In this document: piece after piece, positions 53,781-64,000 of the stretch
Layout: each line of letters begins with the position of its first letter
Numbering within the stretch: the stretch's first letter is position 1
DNA from: Taxillus chinensis
Taxonomy: Eukaryota; Streptophyta; Magnoliopsida; Santalales; Loranthaceae
Reading direction: 5' to 3'
NCBI GenBank assembly: GCA_023512835.1
Contig: CM042085.1
Span: 4,621,989-4,685,988 of the forward strand
Length of the DNA: 64,000 bases
The notes under the pieces: model-generated
Databases searched by the model: none
Told to the model about the DNA's origin: nothing
Seen by the model: only the letters and a program-made list of their open reading frames with translations
Made by a program: the position numbers and the translations under genes

Positions 53781-54137
53781 AGAGCATCTCTAATAATATA
53801 ATAATATAATGTCACTTAAATTTTTTTAACTAAATTTATATTTAGTTTGCTATTTAATTGCTAGATATATTTTTAACTAAGAACAGCTTTGATAATTTTA
53901 CCTAACTTTAATTGTTTAAATTAATTTTTTCTAATTTATTTTCAAATATTTTTTTAATGTAATGTGGTTGGAGGACAAATTGAAATTTTATGGTAAAAGA
54001 ATGATATGTCAGTATTAGCTTAATTTAAATTTTTGTTGGAGCTAAATATAACTTATGTTATAATTATTCCATTGAAAAAAAAATTTAAGGTTTAAATTAA
54101 ATTTGACTTTATCATATGTTTTAATTGGAGATGCTTT
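53781..54137. mobile_element. 357-bp MITE-like element with AGAGCATCTC inverted ends
   Basis: The left end is AGAGCATCTCTAATAA and the complement of the right end is AAAGCATCTCCAATTA. The core is AT-rich and has no coding capacity. It lies between the sucrase/ferredoxin-like gene and the first PPR gene. AGAGCATCTC termini are frequent on short plant MITEs. No clear target duplication. Confidence 0.6.
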
Positions 54138-54778
54138 GTCCTAATCTTCATTATCCTCTTCGGTTACACTACCTTTTAGGGCTGCACTAAAAATCTAATA
54201 CCCAAATCGAATGTTTTAGCTTGAACCCAACCCCAACCCAAAGCCGTCAGCTTATTCACTTTAATATTTGAATTTTTTCTTCATTTTTATTAGTTGCAGG
54301 CTTATTGTTCGGAGAATTAAGTCCAATGATCATGAAGATCGATGAGAATTGATGTGTACTTACATTGTTCATATGATTGTTATAAGTAATTTTAAATGTA
54401 ATGGTTTATCCATCTTGGACTTGAAACTTGAGGATTAAAAGTTTTATGTAATGTTAATAAATTCCTTTAAAAGAAGTGGCAATTCAATTGTTTTGTTTAG
54501 GGTCTGTAACCGCCCACTCATAACAGCCTTGGACTTCTTCCTTGTTTCATCAGAGAGTCCACCTAAGCTCTTGAATTAAAATTTTACAAGGGTTATAAGC
54601 TCTTGAACCAATACAGGTGAATTTATCCCATAAAACATGGATAGCTCAAATGCAAATACACCAAAAACCAAACAATCCCAGCAGTCATCGTTGGTTTGGG
54701 ACAACCTGATAACAAAGTCAGATACTCATCCCCGTCTTGTGCCTACAAAATCTATACTCCAGTTACTCAGCACCGACC

Positions 54779-56866
54779 CTAGACCAGAAGCATATAACCT
54801 TCCTCTCTCATTCCCAAATCCATATGTCTCAGCATCCCATAAATTTGATGGCAGTTCGGGTGGAGCTTATCTCCTGCTAGGAAGCTATGGATCTTGTTGT
54901 CAACTTCAACCATGCTCAGCCCATTCATTTTCTTTACACAATTCCTTCTTATCAAAGATCTGAGTTTTGCAACACCATCCCACTTCCCATCCATGGCATA
55001 TATATTAGACAAGAGAAGGTAATAACCTGCGTGCTCAGGATCTAGCTGGAAGAGATGTTCGGCTGCAACCTCTGCTATCTCAATGTTCTGATGAATCCTA
55101 CATGCACCAAGTAAAGCTCCCCAAACCTCAGGCCCAGCAGGAACTGACATTTGATTTATAATGTCCACAGCCTTCTCTAGCTCCCCAGAACGGCCGAAAA
55201 GATCCACAGCAATTGCATAGTGTTCAGAACTAGGCTTCAACTTGTAATCATGGACCATGATATTAAACATTTCAATCCCTTTCTCAATTAGTCCTGAGTG
55301 GCTGCAGGCTGTTAAGAGTGACAAGAAAGTCACACTGTTCGGCCTAACTGCTGAATCACTGACCATCCACTCAAATGTTTGTAAGGCCTCTACTCCCCGC
55401 CCATAAATTCCAAAAGCTGCGATCATGCAGCTCCATATAAAAACATCTCTCTCCACAGTGCTCTCAAATATCTTCACAGCATCATCTAAACTACTGCATT
55501 TTGAATACAACTCTATGAGTGATGCCATGACAAAAATGTTAGCATCAAATCCAGTGCTAACGACATAACCATGCAGGCACATGGCATGCCGAAGAATACC
55601 AGATTCAGAGCAAGCTGCAAGAACCTTCACTACAGCTACTGCATCAGGTCGCACACCTTTAGATAACATCATCCGGAAAATCCCCATCGACTCGTGCACC
55701 ATTCCATTTAGGGCATAACCACTTAACAAAGCAATCCAAGCCACCACATCTCTCCTGGGCATTCTCCAGAAGAGCGTACTTGCTTCATTGGGGGACAAAC
55801 ACCACATGTACATATCAATTAGTGCTGTAGAAACCTTGATATCTAACTCAAGACCTTTCTGAGCAGCAAGTTTGTGGACCTTCTTGCCCTGTTCTATATC
55901 ACGAACAACTGCGCATGCTTGGAGGGCACTAAGCAGCGTGACTGAGTTAGGTTCAATTTTATTATCAATCATTTCATTGAAAAGGTCCAATGCTTTACTT
56001 GCAGCTTCGTTTTGGGCATAACAAGCAATCATGGAGCTCCATGAGATCACATCTTTACACTGAATAAAGCGGAAAATATTAGTTGCAGAGTTGACAGAAC
56101 CCGTCTTTGCATATAGATTCAACAGAGAATTTATCAAGGGTATGTGAAAATCAAGACTCCTTCTGACAACATAACCGTGAACACAGATTCCCAACTTAAG
56201 ATTAAATATCTGAGTGCAAGTCGAAACAATGCTCACAAGTGTCACGGGGTCTAAATCAGCATGCTTCCTCACATTAGCCATTCGAAGGGAGAAAAATGCC
56301 AGTGCTTCTTCTGGGTTACCATTCTTCTCATACCCAGTCACCATTGAAGTACACAAACACATGTCAGGTTCATCAAATTCCTCAAAAACTTTTAAAGCTT
56401 CATGCATTTGTCCGAACGTAGAGTACAGCTCAATCAGAGCAGAACCCACAAACAAATCCGAACAGCTCTTCTCATCCTTCTTGACAACCCCATGAATCAC
56501 TTTTCCATATTCAAAATCCCTCAATCCTATGCATGCCTTGATCGCGATCAGGGCAGTGAAGTTATCGGGCGTTTGGACAGACACCATCTGATTGAAAAGG
56601 CGCAGAGCCTCCCTCCACTGCCTGTCACGGCAGTAACTCTTGAGAATGACATTCCATAGGCGAGTGCTTCTATGAGGCGTTTCGTCGAACAGCTTGCGGG
56701 CGTTTTGGAGGGAGGCGTGTTGGGTGTAGACGAAGCCGAGCTTGGTGGAGAAGAAGGAGTCGTGGGAGACCCCAATTTTGAGGAGTTGCGAGTGCAAGTG
56801 AGCAATGTAAGTTGGGCTTGAGTTTCGGGCACCAAGTAGGTGTGCGAGGAGTTGCTTCCTTCCCAT
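54779..56866 (-). CDS. Pentatricopeptide repeat protein, PLS class, E subgroup (At3g01580-like)
   Basis: An intronless frame of 695 residues, as is usual for plant PPR genes. Repeated 31-36 residue PPR motifs run from about residue 35 to 580, with typical anchors such as WNVILKSYCRDRQWREALRL, NSLLNLYAKTGSVNSA, DVISWSSMIACYAQN, STALIDMYMWC and NSVTFLSLLTACSHSGLIEK. The E domain begins at VWGALLGACRIHQN (about 581) and ends at 695, with no DYW domain. PPR proteins bind organelle RNA, and E-class members usually act in C-to-U editing with a separate DYW partner (family knowledge). The target is unknown. The order of motifs follows Arabidopsis At3g01580 as I remember it. No obvious transit peptide is visible; the start opens MGRKQLLAHLLGARNSSPTY. 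A paralogue lies 2 kb upstream on the same strand. Confidence 0.93.
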   Translation of the reverse strand: MGRKQLLAHLLGARNSSPTYIAHLHSQLLKIGVSHDSFFSTKLGFVYTQHASLQNARKLFDETPHRSTRLWNVILKSYCRDRQWREALRLFNQMVSVQTPDNFTALIAIKACIGLRDFEYGKVIHGVVKKDEKSCSDLFVGSALIELYSTFGQMHEALKVFEEFDEPDMCLCTSMVTGYEKNGNPEEALAFFSLRMANVRKHADLDPVTLVSIVSTCTQIFNLKLGICVHGYVVRRSLDFHIPLINSLLNLYAKTGSVNSATNIFRFIQCKDVISWSSMIACYAQNEAASKALDLFNEMIDNKIEPNSVTLLSALQACAVVRDIEQGKKVHKLAAQKGLELDIKVSTALIDMYMWCLSPNEASTLFWRMPRRDVVAWIALLSGYALNGMVHESMGIFRMMLSKGVRPDAVAVVKVLAACSESGILRHAMCLHGYVVSTGFDANIFVMASLIELYSKCSSLDDAVKIFESTVERDVFIWSCMIAAFGIYGRGVEALQTFEWMVSDSAVRPNSVTFLSLLTACSHSGLIEKGIEMFNIMVHDYKLKPSSEHYAIAVDLFGRSGELEKAVDIINQMSVPAGPEVWGALLGACRIHQNIEIAEVAAEHLFQLDPEHAGYYLLLSNIYAMDGKWDGVAKLRSLIRRNCVKKMNGLSMVEVDNKIHSFLAGDKLHPNCHQIYGMLRHMDLGMREEGYMLLV

Positions 56867-56879
56867 ACAAAATGAAGAC

Positions 56880-58828
56880 CCAGATTCACCAAAACAGAGT
56901 GCGACAGTGAGGGAAGTTTATAGGGGAGACAAAACCAGGATGCATTATTATTGTATTGCAGTTCAAATGTTCAGGGTATTTTGAATGTTTGGTCTTTATA
57001 TGCACTTGGTAACTCGAAAGATGAGCTTCGCGGAACAAGACATCATAGGAATGTCCAAAAACCTTGAAGAAGGCGAATTGGACCATCTTGTCTCCTTCGT
57101 ACATAAATCGCAACCATACCATAATACGCCTCTGAATTAATGAAAGAACCATCCGCCGTGCTTATCAATTCCCAGCTCCCTTCGTCACTTGCTGTTGCTC
57201 GACTGCGTTGATGACCTGGGGTTGAAGATGACGCCTTGAAAGATCATATGCGAACACCAACAAGATGATGCTGCGGGACGGATCCATATTTTAAAAATAT
57301 TGACATAAAAGCATAAAAATAAGGCCGGGGCAGGCAACCAAGCTTGTGCCCAGGACCTCAAAATTGGCCAAAATGAGAGTATATATGATTGAAAATATAT
57401 AATGATTTCTATCATTATATGTTATATTATATAATATTTTTATTATTATTATATTTTCTTTTAATTTATAATTTCAATAATAATAATATATGTTTAAAAT
57501 TTAATATTATTAATATAATTTTAATAAAATAATATTAATAAAAATAATAATAATTTAATATATAAATATAAATAATTTTATTATTTTAAAATGTCGATAA
57601 AATAAGAGTTTTAACTTATATTTCAGAGTGAACTCTCTGCCTCTGCATAAAGCTTACTAAATAAGTCATATAATTTATTAAAATCAAATAATTCAAGTAT
57701 TGAGAGCATTTGTAATGAAATAATTAAATATTTTAATAAATTTATTAATATTGATTATGTACTTGAAATCTGTATTTTAATTATAAATTTTATTGTTATT
57801 TTAAAATACTTTTACATTTCACCTGCTAGCAAATTGAAGAACCAGCTTTGCTGTAACATGGTTTCGATTCATAGAAGAAGGGACTTGTGGCTTTCAAAAG
57901 AGCGCCAAATACCTTCACTTCCCTACCGATTCCACATCTGCCAGTGTAGCCATTCATTTTTTCGCCTACCCTATCCAACTCAGCAAAGGAAAAAAGACGC
58001 GTGCTGAAAAAAAACATGTAAATGGTAAGTGTTGAAAATTCAACACCAAAATAAATACAATAATCAATAGACAAATCAAACAAATAATTTATGTGAACTA
58101 AATTGATCCCCACAATTTATCGTGAGGTGCAACAAGCGCTTGGGTTGTTATGAGCGACAATAAACTGACTTTTGGGGGGCCTCCCCCACCAAGGGGGGGG
58201 GGGTTTAGAAACCAATGTATCAAAAAACCAGCACGTTGCAACGCCTTGACAGCCTACGCTGGTTGTTGCGCCCCTTCGACAGCAGTTTGCTCACCTGCGC
58301 CCCATTTCCTGTTTTACTTCGCCCTGCTGATGAATAAATTTGTTCGTTCGATATAATCAAACATGCACGAAAGATGCAATGCTTTTTCATAATCTTTTCG
58401 TACAGCAGCAGTTCCATCGCTGGTCCAATACCGAGAGACACGGTTGAAATGAAGGGCAGCTTTGGTGCTAGATCTCACTTGTAAACGAGCCTGCACGCAA
58501 ATCACCTCCCTATAGAATTTTAACAATCACATAATGAGTATCAAAATTTTCTGCCAAATATGTCAGCTTTCTATGAATACTGATCATACGAAGTAGCCAC
58601 TAATTGACTGTAATCCAAGCCGCAAACAGCTTTCAAGTGAGAAGCTCTCACGCTGCAGCCCTGCCTTTCCAAATATGCTACTCTCCTCCACAAATCAGTT
58701 TCCAAATTTTTTGGAACTAAATTGATCCCCACAATTTCTCGTGCAAGAGCCTCCCGGTTCACAAGTCACATATTTACACCATACACCTACAAAATTATCA
58801 TCAAATCACTCGGGACAAAATGCCCGGA
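56880..58828. other. Region between the two tandem PPR genes
   Basis: Just upstream of the first PPR gene (56,870-57,420) the DNA is moderately AT-rich and should contain its promoter. Bases 57,420-57,820 are extremely AT-rich. Bases 57,830-58,790 have short minus-strand open stretches that I cannot assign, a GC/G-rich patch at 58,173-58,203, and a 24-bp direct repeat at 58,095-58,118 and 58,714-58,737. It may include the 3' UTR of the upstream PPR gene. Confidence 0.5.
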
Positions 58829-60997
58829 TCAAGAAGTTGAACCCCCATTCCTCATTTCAAAGTCCAAATTTCTGAGCAACCCATATATCTGTTGAGAATG
58901 TGGGTGGGATCTGTCATCAGTAAAGAAGCTATGGATCTTGTTGCTAACCTCAACCGTGCTCAGCCCATTCATCTTCCTCGCACTTTTTCTTCTCATCAGA
59001 GTATTATCTTTTGGGACACCATCCCACATCCCATCCCCAGCATAAATATTAGAGAAAATAAGGCAATCAACAGCGTGCTTCGGATCAAGCTGGAAAAGAT
59101 TTTTAGCTGCAATCTCTGTTATCTCAGTGTCCTGAAGATTCCTACAAGCAGCAAGCAAGGCTCCCCAAACATGGGGCCCAGCCGGAACTAGCATTTGATC
59201 TATAATGTCCACAGCCTTGTCTAACTCTCCAGTGCGGCTGAGAAGATCAACAATTATTCTATAGTGCTCCAAACTAGGTTTCAATTGGTGGTTTTGCAGC
59301 ATGGTATTAAATACAGTTATTCCTTCTTTGATCAGGCCTGAGTGGCTACAGGCGGACAAGAGTGATAGGAATGTCACACTGTTAGGCCTTGTGGAAAAAT
59401 CACTGACCATCTGATCAAAAGCGCTGAGAGCTTCCATTCCTTGCCCGTGAATTCCATAAGCAGAAATCATAGAAATCCATATAACAACATCTTTCTCCAC
59501 CATTCCTTCAAATATCTTCACAGCATCACCTAGGCTACCACATTTTGAGTACAATTCTATGAGGGCAGCCCCAACAAACAGACTGCAGTCAAAGCCACAT
59601 CGAATAACATAGCAATGAAGGCACGAGGCTTGCTGAAGAATACCAGCTTCAGAACAAGATGTAAGAATCTTCACAACAGCTACTGCATCTGGTTGCACTC
59701 CACATGACAGCATGCTGCGGAAAATCCCCATCAACTCATATAGCATTCCATGCAGAGCATACCCACTTAGCAAAGTAATCCAAGCCACAACATCCCTCGT
59801 TGGTATTCTCTTGAAGAACTTGTTAGCTTCTTCAGGAGACGAGCACTTCATATACATATCAATTAGTGTGGTAGAAACCAACGCATCAAATTCAAGACCT
59901 TTCTCGGCAGCAAGCTTGTGGATCCTTTTGCCCTCATCTATATTACAGGCAACCGCACAGGCTTGCAAGGCACCAAACAGCGTGACTGAGTTGGGTTCAG
60001 TTCCCCTACGGATCATTTCATTAAACAGGTCCAATGCTTTACCCGCAGCGCCATTTTGGGCATAGAAAGCAATCATGGTGCTCCATGAGATCACATCTTT
60101 CTGCGGCATAGACTCAAAAAGATTAGCTGCAGATTTGGCAGACCCTGTCTTTGAGTATAGATGCAACAGAGAAGTTACCAGAGGTATGTTAGTATCAAGT
60201 CCCCTTCTGATAATGAAACCATGAGCGCAAGTTCCTAACTTTAAATTCAATAACTTTGTGCAAGCAGAAACAACGCTAACAAGGGTCACGGGGTCTAAAT
60301 CAGGCTTTGGATTCTTCTCCATTAGGAAGGAGAAAAATGCAAGGGCCCGTTCAGGATTACAGTTCTTTTCATATCCAGTAATCACTGAAGTCCACATAGC
60401 AGTGTCAGGATTATCAAATTCCTCAAAAACCTTCAAAGCTTCCTGCATGCATCCAGACATCGAGTACAACTTGATCAGTGCAGAACCCACAAAGATGTCC
60501 AAATCGATAGTAGGATTCTTCTTGACAAGCCCATGTATCACTCTCCCAAATTTCAAATGGGCCAGCCCCGCGCATGCTTTCACGGCGATGGGGATTGTGA
60601 AATTGTCGGGTCTTTGGTGTTTCAACAAATGACGGAAAAGGTGCAGGGTTTCTTCCCATTGGTTGGCGCTGCAGTAACGCCGGAGTATGGCATTCCAGAG
60701 ATGCACGCTTCTGCGAGGCGTTTCGTCGAACGCCTTGCGGGCGGTCTCGAGCGGCGAGTGTTTGACATACAGAGAGTTCAGCTTGGCGGCGAAGAACCAG
60801 TCGTGGGCGAGCCCGTATTTGATGACTTGGGAATGCAATTGAGCGATGGAGGTGGAATCACATGCATCGAATAGATTTGACACCAGCTTCTTCCTTTCCA
60901 AAAGGACAACACAGATTACCAAATTAGACAGCGAAAACAACAATGCCCATAATGCCTGCAAGTTACAATAAAATAAAATAAAATAAAATATGTTCAT
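58829..60997 (-). CDS. Tandem paralogous pentatricopeptide repeat protein, PLS class, E subgroup
   Basis: The frame of 722 codons is open from an ATG at 60,997. From about residue 33 the product aligns with the neighbouring PPR protein without large gaps: QLHSQVIKYGLAHDWFFAAK, DVISWSTMIAFYAQNGAAGK, PDAVAVVKILTSCSEAGIL and RPNSVTFLSLLSACSHSGLI all have direct counterparts. The E domain starts at VWGALLAACRNLQD, and there is no DYW. The residue matching Met1 of the paralogue is encoded by TTG (60,901-60,899, minus), inside LERKKLV. Translation therefore needs the upstream ATG, or a spliced or non-ATG start. The extra N-terminus (about 32 residues, MNIFYFILFY...) is hydrophobic and lies partly over sequence resembling a polypyrimidine tract and splice acceptor (AACTTGCAG, ending at 60,959). 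Start annotation is therefore uncertain; the body is firm. Confidence 0.88.
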   Translation of the reverse strand: MNIFYFILFYCNLQALWALLFSLSNLVICVVLLERKKLVSNLFDACDSTSIAQLHSQVIKYGLAHDWFFAAKLNSLYVKHSPLETARKAFDETPRRSVHLWNAILRRYCSANQWEETLHLFRHLLKHQRPDNFTIPIAVKACAGLAHLKFGRVIHGLVKKNPTIDLDIFVGSALIKLYSMSGCMQEALKVFEEFDNPDTAMWTSVITGYEKNCNPERALAFFSFLMEKNPKPDLDPVTLVSVVSACTKLLNLKLGTCAHGFIIRRGLDTNIPLVTSLLHLYSKTGSAKSAANLFESMPQKDVISWSTMIAFYAQNGAAGKALDLFNEMIRRGTEPNSVTLFGALQACAVACNIDEGKRIHKLAAEKGLEFDALVSTTLIDMYMKCSSPEEANKFFKRIPTRDVVAWITLLSGYALHGMLYELMGIFRSMLSCGVQPDAVAVVKILTSCSEAGILQQASCLHCYVIRCGFDCSLFVGAALIELYSKCGSLGDAVKIFEGMVEKDVVIWISMISAYGIHGQGMEALSAFDQMVSDFSTRPNSVTFLSLLSACSHSGLIKEGITVFNTMLQNHQLKPSLEHYRIIVDLLSRTGELDKAVDIIDQMLVPAGPHVWGALLAACRNLQDTEITEIAAKNLFQLDPKHAVDCLIFSNIYAGDGMWDGVPKDNTLMRRKSARKMNGLSTVEVSNKIHSFFTDDRSHPHSQQIYGLLRNLDFEMRNGGSTS

Positions 60998-60999
60998 GG

Positions 61000-63900
61000 A
61001 ATTGGATTAAGAAGAAGATTACTAGTATTGAAGCGGCAGACATGCTTGTTTCGTCAGCATTACAGGGTGAGAAGGGAACCAAATAATAAAAATAATGTCA
61101 GTTAGTTTTATAACAACACGACAGAAACATGCGATTCCTCGTTTTCTGTACCAGAAAAAAACCACTGCGCCGTACAAATGCGATTCCCATTGAACCAGGG
61201 CAACAATGAATTGATTCAATAGAAGTTCGGAAATCAAATGTTCGATCGACTATCTTAATAGAATCAATTTTACAAAATAGGTTCAATCAAACTATATTAA
61301 TAAAATATTATTTTTATTCATTATCTCAATAAATCAGTTTTGTCGTGATGTCGGGTGGTGTCCAAAATTGTGAGAGGAACGAGAGTGTACTACAAACGTA
61401 CGTAAGAAACGAATGCTACACACACAGACTTAAGACTTTATCTAAAAAAATAAAAAAAAATAAAAAAAAAGTGAGATACAGATACGTCATGCATGTCACC
61501 CAGAAACTTGACAGTCGTTGCTGGCGTCCACGGCCACAAGCAAGGTCTGCAGCGGTGGTGTGGCCCGATCTTCAACCAGGCAGCTGGCAATATATAGGTG
61601 GGATGGGACTCTCTGGATGATCTGGCGGCCAGAAGCTACAGGCACGTCAGACTTGCGGGGGGACCATTCCAAGTAGGAGAGTAGAGGAGCCGGCCGAGAC
61701 GGCGGGACGTGTCCTGGTCCTGCATTCGAAGTACACTATATATCCTCCCATGCACGAGGTGGGATTTGAGTAACTAAAAGGCGAGAGAAGGTTGGAGACG
61801 TGCATGACTCCAAGGGTGGAGCCGGCATATATACGGCGCGATGCCGCATGTGGCAGGGCTGAGCCCTTGGGCCGGGGAGAGAGAGCGAGAGAGAGAGAGA
61901 GAAAGAAAGGAAAACAAGAGAAGAGAACTGTCTTCATGCCTGGATGGACTGTAGTCCGAATCATATAGTTGAGGGAGTCGAGTTCAATTGGTGGGGGATG
62001 TTTTTTCACAGACAGGCTGGTCGAATCGAGCTTGTCCTGAGCAGCGGCGTGATTGACAGAAGACGGGTGCAGTGATGAGGGAAGCCGCATTAGAGGATGA
62101 TCAAAACGGATCTTCTGTGGGTGGTAGCGCGGTGCTAAGATGGAGCGCCCGACACTGGATTGGAATTAGCGTCGCAGCGACAGTCGAAACTGCGGTCAAT
62201 TAAGGAGGTGAAAAACCGAACAGACCGCCCAAAATATCGCTTCATAGAACATGAAAAACTGACTACTTTATGAGCCAAAACCACCCAAATAGAAGATCTT
62301 TCCCTCACTGCTTGTAATCAGAGGACCACAAAAGCAATCTGCCGATGCCGAAATGTACCACACACAGACAGAGAGAGAAACAAATATGGAAATAGTAACT
62401 TTTCCCGCCAAGATCCAGAGAAATCATGACGCTTCTCATTTAAATGTCATTGACTTGCTGCCTTTGTATTTCTAGCTATTGAAGTTGTATGCATATGAAA
62501 TTGAACGATAAGATTTCCCCCATGTTTTAGAGATTCCAAGAAGACAGAGCAAAGTCATTTAACTTTTAAAGCCCGCAAAGTTTGCTACATTTTAGAGTTC
62601 CCATGTACATAAAGTCTGCTAGGTTGATTCTTCATTAGCAAATGTCCTTCTATTTGAACTTTTTTTTATATGAAATCTTTCTGATTTATAGTTCTATGAT
62701 TCCGGTCTTTAAAGTTCTCTAAGGGCTAACTTGAGCTTGGAAAACCTTTTCATTATATAGTTATATGGTTTTAAATTGTAATGTGCTATGATAAAATATT
62801 GATAATTTTTGAAGTCCATTAACTTTTTTGGACCCTTCTAATTTGAAACCTTTTAACTTTAAAATCCGTCATAAAATATTATAATCACAACATGTTTTAA
62901 TAGACTTTAAAACTTTTTTAGTTCAAAATCCTTGCATTTGAAAGTCATTTGAGTGTCAACTTTTGAAGTCATTTGATTTAAATTTCAAAAGTCTTTCGTC
63001 TTTTAAAACTTTCTAAGCTTGTAAAGTCATTTGTTTCATTTATAGTATTCTAATAAACATAAATGTCATTTGATAAGTTTTAAGGTCATATGATTTTGTT
63101 GGACTATCAAGTTTACTAGTTGTGAAGGCTTTTGGCCAAAATATGAATTCTCCATTATTAAACTTCACAAGGTATGGTATGATGTAATATACAATTATTC
63201 AACATAGTCAACCTCAAAAAGCTTTTTCGGATTCATCGTTACTTGTCAACCAATCCTAACAATATTAATGTGTTGACAACAATCATAATCTTTTATAAAT
63301 TGTGACTAACAAAATGCCTCTTTATACTGTTTGAGTTTTTGCTCTTTCTATTATCTTTAAATGCTTGCTTTTCTTTTTACCGTAAATATAAAATGCTTAA
63401 ACCTTGTTATGCATGAAATCTTGTGCGAAATTATAAGAAGAGTTTAAGATTAAGAGATGAAGTATGAACGGTGAAGTCTACTAGTACCGTATAAAGGTGG
63501 TGAAAATTATTAATTTTAAATGTGTTTGGAGATTACTTGGTGTATACAAGAGCCTTGGGCAAAGTTTAAAAGTGTGTACCATTGCCCGCATTTTGTATGA
63601 CATTGCCATGAGTAAATAAGATATTTACTTTGATTTGTAGGAGCAAATGAGACTCTTTATTTATGCTTATGCCTCAAAAGGCAAGTTCTCACTTTATGTT
63701 TTTTTTCCTCCATTACTGTTACACATTGCATGGTGGCCGAAAGACACGGTTTGTCACTCTTACTTTTTCATTTTTAAAATTTTGATGATAATAATAACTA
63801 GTGGTGTAAATATAGACTGTGGGCTTGTGGACCGAACCAAATTAATTTAATTTTGTTTCGTTTAGATTGCGAGCTTAAACGTCTAGTTGATTGTAATTCG

Positions 63901-64000
63901 CGTGGGCTAAGCCGAGTGAACTATGGACCGTTATGCGAGTTTTTTTTTTCAAAGTCTTAAAAATTTATTATATTTTTTATGTAATGAGATTTTAATTGAA
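61000..64000. other. Upstream region of the second PPR gene and AT-rich end of the window
   Basis: No gene recognised. Bases 61,340-62,200 are GC-richer, with a 147-codon minus frame (61,647-62,090) that has no known motif and crosses a GA microsatellite (61,878-61,908). Bases 62,520-63,130 are a degenerate repeat field. The rest to 64,000 is AT-rich without recognisable content. Confidence 0.55.
62540..63130. repeat. Degenerate AAAGTCATTTGA-type repeat field
   Basis: Variants of AAAGTCATTTGA and CTTTTAAA recur irregularly: AAAGTCATTTAACTTTTAAA near 62,551, GAAAGTCATTTGAG near 62,940, GAAGTCATTTGATT near 62,965, GTAAAGTCATTTG near 63,019, AATGTCATTTGATA near 63,062, and AAGGTCATATGATT near 63,082. 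The spacing is irregular (roughly 20-50 bp in the densest part). It looks like a decayed minisatellite. Confidence 0.5.

Noticed and set aside
56214..56659. Plus-strand open frames opposite the first PPR gene
   Set aside because: Shadows of the long minus-strand PPR frame; the same applies to 58,892-60,874 over the second.
61647..62090. 147-codon minus-strand open frame
   Set aside because: It crosses a GA microsatellite, has no recognisable domain, and the composition is not convincing as coding.
1..64000. CRISPR arrays, phage, bacterial operons, organellar DNA insertions
   Set aside because: No regularly spaced identical repeats, no prokaryotic gene layout and no recognisable plastid or mitochondrial genes were seen.

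Overview
The window is nuclear DNA of a flowering plant, probably a dicot. It has AT-rich intergenic DNA, GT-AG introns, plant-specific families (AGC VIII kinase, PPR proteins, sucrase/ferredoxin-like protein, plant GP210) and many decayed plant retroelements. All gene models were spliced by hand from the sequence. In each model the exon phases agree and the reading frame stays open to the stop.

Layout: (1) 1-2.06 kb: a decayed Ty1-copia pol relic split by an 846-bp hAT-like element with an 8-bp target duplication. (2) 2,330-25,251 (+): the 3' half of the nuclear pore membrane protein GP210, about 1,002 residues in 23 exons; its 5' half lies off the left edge. Two introns of 6.1 and 6.4 kb are packed with copia, LINE and MITE-like relics. 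(3) 28,838-34,478 (+): a complete two-RRM, glycine-rich hnRNP A/B-type gene, HLP1-like, 6 exons and 367 aa; intron 2 holds two LINE relics in opposite orientations. (4) 34.9-40.9 kb: AT-rich intergenic DNA with a SINE-like sequence, a 157-bp retroposon with target duplication, and microsatellites. (5) 41,722-44,390 (+): a plant AGC VIII (PVPK-1/D6PK-like) kinase, 2 exons and 677 aa. (6) 47,060-53,339 (+): a sucrase/ferredoxin-like (thioredoxin-fold 2Fe-2S) protein with a C-terminal membrane anchor, 5 exons and 350 aa. (7) 54,779-56,866 and 58,829-60,997 (-): two tandem paralogous E-class PPR genes resembling Arabidopsis At3g01580. (8) 61-64 kb: no recognisable gene.

The genes do not form an operon or pathway. 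From memory, the order GP210 - HLP1 - sucrase/ferredoxin-like matches Arabidopsis At5g40480 / At5g40490 / At5g40510, so the core of the window looks like a conserved syntenic block expanded by transposon insertions. I found no CRISPR, viral genome, rRNA, convincing tRNA or new multi-gene system. The most informative points are the nested insertion histories, two MITE-like families, the PPR pair in which the ancestral start codon reads TTG in one copy, and several G-homopolymer islands that look like assembly damage.
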